Assembly (NCBI GenBank): GCA_003452915.1
Contig: DMMZ01000064.1
Location: 26,461-50,827, forward strand
From: Clostridiales bacterium
GTDB lineage: Bacteria; Bacillota; Clostridia; Oscillospirales; CAG-382
Direction: 5' to 3'
Length of the DNA stretch: 24,367 nt
Shown: positions 21,523 through 24,367 of the stretch, piece by piece
How positions within the stretch are numbered: the stretch's first letter is position 1
How the letters are laid out: each line of letters starts with the position of its first letter
Program-made: the position numbers and the translations under genes
The notes under the pieces: generated by a model
Database searches by the model: none
Seen by the model: the letters and a program-made list of their open reading frames with translations, nothing else
Told to the model about the DNA's origin: nothing

Positions 21523-22974
21523 TTAATCCTTCTTTCCTAACATTCGCTCAAATATTCGCTTTAAGAATGATTTATTCTTTTTGATTTCTTGTTTTTCAAT
21601 TATAGGTGCTTTTACTTCGGGGATATTAGGGATAATCGGTTTTGGATTAGTGTAACTTGGTTTTGGTCGAGTATAATTGTTATTCGGACGATTATAGTTT
21701 GGTTTATTATTTGTAGGTTTATTAGTATTCTGTCGATTGGATTGTCTATGAGTAGTTTTATTTGTTTCTCTTGATTTGTCGACAATTACAGTCGGTAATG
21801 GTTTGAATTCTTTTGTCTTCTTCCATTTTTCAAAACTGTCTTTTTTAGCATTAACTTCTTCTACAGTAGGAAGTTCTGCTTCTGATATCATAACTCCGAT
21901 ATGTTCTTCAATCTCGTACAAACCCATTATCTCGTTTGAGGTTACAAAAGAAATAGCTTGTCCACCTTTTCCTGCTCTGCCTGTACGACCGATTCTATGT
22001 ACATAGCTGTCTTTTTCGTCAGGAATATCATAGTTGATTACAAGAGACAAATCCTCTATATGCAATCCTCGTGCAGCAACATCGGTTGCAACCAGAATGT
22101 GGAATTTATCTTGCTTGAAATGTTGGATTGTCTGCATACGCTTGCTTTGCGGAATATCACCATGCAAAGCCTGACAGGAATATCCCTTTTTCACTAAATA
22201 GTTATGCACCATGTCAACCGCTATTCTTGTGTTGCAGAAAATTATGCAACTCTCAGGCTGCTTAATCATAAGCAGGTTGTTAAGGTAGGTACATTTTTCA
22301 TTTCTGGTCACTTTATAATATGCTTGATCAATCGTATCCACCGTCATAGTTTGTGATGCTATTTCGATTGTAACAGGATTTTTCATATATGAAGTGCAAA
22401 TTCTGCGAATTTCTGTTGGCATGGTTGCAGAAAATAAAAGTGTTACTCTGTTTTGCGGTAGATGCTTTATGATGCGTTTTATTTGATCTATAAAACCCAT
22501 ATCCAACATTCTGTCGGCCTCGTCAAGTACTAGAAAACGTATATTGTCTGTCTTAAAATTATTATGTTCGATGTGGTCATAAACACGTCCCGGGGTACCT
22601 GTAAGAATTGTTACTCCCTTGTTTAACACCTGTATTTCAGAATTAATATTGTGTTGACCATAGACTGCCGCAGTCTTGTGCGAGAGATGCTTTGATATCA
22701 ATTTAATGTCATTATCTATCTGAACTGCAAGTTCTCTTGTCGGTGTAAGAATCAGACATTGTGGTCCTTGTGTTTTTGAATCTGTTAATTGCAGTAATGG
22801 AATACCAAATACAGCAGTTTTTCCACTGCCTGTCTTTGACATGACAATCAAGTCTTCTTTATTTAGAATGTGTGGTATTGCTCTGCTTTGTACTTCTGTC
22901 GGTGTCTCAAAACCCATTTCCTCGAGTGCTTTTAAAATAGGCTGCGAAACGCCAAGTTCTTCAAATTTGCTCAT
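21523..22974 (-). CDS. DEAD-box RNA helicase with Asn/Pro-rich tail
   Basis: This 483-residue ATP-dependent RNA helicase has Walker A SKTGSGKT at 46-53, PTRELA at 78-83, DEAD at 151-154, SAT at 182-184 and HRIGRTGRAG at 326-335, all intact. The C-terminal tail (about 401-483) is low-complexity: Asn, Pro, Lys, Tyr and Arg rich with NKP, NYNRP and TRPKP units, then a basic helix (KSFLKRIFERMLGKK). Such tails help helicases bind RNA or form condensates, which is inference. It leads the ywbE-rlmA block and its stop is one base before the ywbE start. The ribosome binding site is weak (GAAAGAAGAAGT). It is a different copy from the RhlE-like helicase downstream, and the two differ in Walker A and tail. 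Confidence 0.92.
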   Translation of the reverse strand: MSKFEELGVSQPILKALEEMGFETPTEVQSRAIPHILNKEDLIVMSKTGSGKTAVFGIPLLQLTDSKTQGPQCLILTPTRELAVQIDNDIKLISKHLSHKTAAVYGQHNINSEIQVLNKGVTILTGTPGRVYDHIEHNNFKTDNIRFLVLDEADRMLDMGFIDQIKRIIKHLPQNRVTLLFSATMPTEIRRICTSYMKNPVTIEIASQTMTVDTIDQAYYKVTRNEKCTYLNNLLMIKQPESCIIFCNTRIAVDMVHNYLVKKGYSCQALHGDIPQSKRMQTIQHFKQDKFHILVATDVAARGLHIEDLSLVINYDIPDEKDSYVHRIGRTGRAGKGGQAISFVTSNEIMGLYEIEEHIGVMISEAELPTVEEVNAKKDSFEKWKKTKEFKPLPTVIVDKSRETNKTTHRQSNRQNTNKPTNNKPNYNRPNNNYTRPKPSYTNPKPIIPNIPEVKAPIIEKQEIKKNKSFLKRIFERMLGKKD

Positions 22975-23169
22975 TTACTTCTTCTTTCATATGGTTTAAA
23001 GTTATAATACTAATTCCTCATTAAAACATAACCAAAAAATCTGCACAAAAACCCATATATCGAAGGTTTTTACTTGATTTTTTTGATGTTTTATAATTGG
23101 AATTAGTGTAACAACTTATTCTACTACTAAATGGATTTAATTTCAATATATAATTTAGACAAAAATAAG

Positions 23170-23196
23170 AAGGTATTACGGTTAATGTAATACCTT
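23170..23196 (-). terminator. Terminator after V-ATPase subunit D gene
   Basis: AAGGTATTAC (23170-23179) pairs perfectly with GTAATACCTT (23187-23196) around a 7-base loop. On the - strand it is followed by CTTCTTATTTTTG, a usable T-rich tail. It ends the V-ATPase operon. The remaining 195 bases up to the helicase start hold only AT-rich sequence with one small GGTTTTT/AAAAACC inverted repeat (23047-23071). Confidence 0.75.
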
Positions 23197-23204
23197 TTAT
23201 AATA

Positions 23205-23867
23205 TTAACCCTGTTTTGCCTTGTATTTATGCGTCTGCTCCAGCATCATGTCCTTTACCTTCATCAATCGAACCTGTGTGCTGCGTTCGTTTTCATCAAG
23301 TTTCATGACTATATATTTAATTTTTTCTTTCATTTCGGGGATCATTATATGCTCCAGAGCATTTACACGCCGTCTTGTTTTTTCAATTTCCGAAGCCATA
23401 AGCTGACACGCTTTTTCACATTCCGCAAGCCGTAGCATATCGGGTAAAATTTCCTGCAATGACTTTACAGCATCATCTAGATCACTTGAAGTAAAAGCAA
23501 AACCATATGAATATATATCATTTGTATCGGGTGTTTTTGTTTTATATTCAAAAACAGGTATATCCACGCTCATAACGTTACGAGTTGTTGTTTCTAGAAA
23601 AACTTCCTGTCTCGGTGCCATTAACGCAACATTAAGAACCTCGTCCGACATTCCTGCTCTTGCAAGTAAAAAGTTCTTGTTGGCTTTTTTTATGTTTTCC
23701 TCAACCTTTTCACGTAATGACTTATTCTCTCGAACAAGGTCAAGAAATTGCCTCATCAGCTCATCACGTTTGTCTTTTAAAAGTTTATGTCCACGTGTTG
23801 CAGTAACCAGCTTTTTCTTTAACTTGGTTAATTCCATTCGTGTCGGATTAACATGAGCCTTAGCCAT
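23205..23867 (-). CDS. atpD: V-type ATP synthase subunit D
   Basis: This 220-residue protein is the central stalk (rotor axle) subunit D of a V/A-type ATP synthase, which links the catalytic AB hexamer to the membrane ring. The N-terminal motif VNPTRMELTKLKKKL is the family signature, and the two long coiled-coil helices (about 5-75 and 130-210) with a short middle domain are as expected. I start at ATG 23867 because GGGGG lies 8 bases upstream; an in-frame ATG at 23894 lacks such a site and would add nine residues. It directly follows subunit B, matching the A-B-D order of Firmicutes V-ATPase operons, and is the last gene, before a terminator. Whether the enzyme moves Na+ or H+ cannot be told from this subunit. 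Confidence 0.93.
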   Translation of the reverse strand: MAKAHVNPTRMELTKLKKKLVTATRGHKLLKDKRDELMRQFLDLVRENKSLREKVEENIKKANKNFLLARAGMSDEVLNVALMAPRQEVFLETTTRNVMSVDIPVFEYKTKTPDTNDIYSYGFAFTSSDLDDAVKSLQEILPDMLRLAECEKACQLMASEIEKTRRRVNALEHIMIPEMKEKIKYIVMKLDENERSTQVRLMKVKDMMLEQTHKYKAKQG

Positions 23868-23897
23868 AACAAAAACCCCCTTTCGAAGAAACATAAT

Positions 23898-24367
23898 TTA
23901 TTTACCGTAGTATTCGTCAAGTAACTCGTCCTTAATTCTTTTTAACTCTGTTCTGGGCAGCATGGAGAGCAGCCTCCAGCCCAAATCAAGAGTTTCTTCA
24001 ATAGTACGATTGGTATAGTAGCCTTGTGAAACATACTGTTGTTCAAAAGCATCTGAAAACTTTGCATATTTTTTATCAATATCGGTCAGTGCAGCTTCAC
24101 CTAAAACCACCATAAGTTCTTTAGCCTCTTTACCTCTTGCATAAGCGGCAAAAAGCTGGTTCATGGTGTTGGCGTGATCGGCACGTGTTTTTCCCTTACC
24201 GATACCCTTATCCTTAAGACGTGAAAGTGATGGTAGAACATCAATCGGCGGAGTAATCCCTTGTCTGAAAAGCTCACGGCTGAGAATTATCTGACCCTCT
24301 GTAATGTACCCTGTTAAGTCGGGAATAGGATGTGTCTTGTCATCCTCGGGCATGGTTAAAATCGGAA
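23898..24367 (-). CDS. atpB: V-type ATP synthase subunit B (3' part, runs off the window)
   Basis: This is the C-terminal part of V-type ATPase subunit B. The reading frame continues beyond the window, where the codons before the internal methionine at 24353 give PILT, matching the expected 'PILTMPEDDKTHPIPDLTG'. The visible part includes the conserved nucleotide-pocket sequence ITEGQIILSR and LSRLKDKGIGKGKTR, then the helical C-terminal domain ending LLDEYYGK. Subunit B is the regulatory, non-hydrolysing partner of A in the catalytic hexamer. It ends 30 bases before the start of subunit D on the same strand. The gene is truncated only by the window edge, not by mutation. Confidence 0.95.
   Translation of the reverse strand, partial: PILTMPEDDKTHPIPDLTGYITEGQIILSRELFRQGITPPIDVLPSLSRLKDKGIGKGKTRADHANTMNQLFAAYARGKEAKELMVVLGEAALTDIDKKYAKFSDAFEQQYVSQGYYTNRTIEETLDLGWRLLSMLPRTELKRIKDELLDEYYGK

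Noticed and set aside
1..24367. tRNA, rRNA, insertion sequence, integrase attachment repeats
   Set aside because: I scanned the gaps and found no cloverleaf, no rRNA sequence, no transposase and no direct repeat flanking the phage module.

Overview
The window is AT-rich DNA from a Gram-positive, low-GC bacterium, most likely an anaerobic member of class Clostridia. The signs are strong AGAAAGGAGG-type ribosome binding sites, three well-supported TTG starts, a V-type ATP synthase operon, a lipoprotein with a Gram-positive style signal, and a surface protein with a BclB-type exosporium domain. I cannot name a genus from the sequence. There are no tRNA or rRNA genes, no CRISPR array and no insertion sequence. 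No stretch longer than 300 bases lacks a gene.

Region 1 (1-510) holds a GtrA-type membrane protein gene. Region 2 (about 554-9830, all + strand) is a compact, intact short-tailed-phage particle module in P22-like order: small terminase, large terminase, portal, scaffold, coat, a small unknown head protein, a gp4-like connector, a gp10-like DNA-stabilisation protein, a coiled-coil virion protein, a holin, and a small membrane/coiled-coil protein. It lies between a compact terminator-like hairpin that overlaps the terminase start and a 26-bp-stem terminator. Inside the window it has no integrase, repressor, replication genes, endolysin, tape measure or tailspike. It is therefore either a trimmed prophage or a domesticated particle-forming element.

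Region 3 (9858-10775, - strand) is a surface protein with an acidic N-terminus, seven tandem HDCC-type repeats where BclA/BclB proteins would have collagen-like repeats, and a BclB-like C-terminal domain. Region 4 (10871-14902, + strand) is a probable signalling cassette. It contains a lipoprotein with a YfbK-type von Willebrand A domain, then an ECF sigma factor behind its own ECF-type promoter, then a second copy of the vWA protein. In the second copy the lipoprotein signal is replaced by a cytosolic segment plus one membrane helix, as in a membrane-bound anti-sigma factor.

Region 5 (15024-16935) has a small unknown protein (-) divergent from a COG2509-type FAD-dependent oxidoreductase (+). 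Region 6 (16974-24367, all - strand) is housekeeping. Read in the direction of transcription, it has the end of V-ATPase subunit B, subunit D, a DEAD-box helicase with an Asn/Pro-rich tail, YwbE, an RlmA-like 23S rRNA methyltransferase, an HD-domain phosphohydrolase, a RhlE-like helicase, and a CNNM/CBS/CorC membrane protein with its own promoter.

The most promising leads are the minimal particle module, the HDCC-repeat surface protein, and the ECF sigma / vWA anti-sigma pair. Several small RNA-level arrangements in the phage module are also notable, especially a hairpin lying between a strong Shine-Dalgarno and the scaffold start codon.
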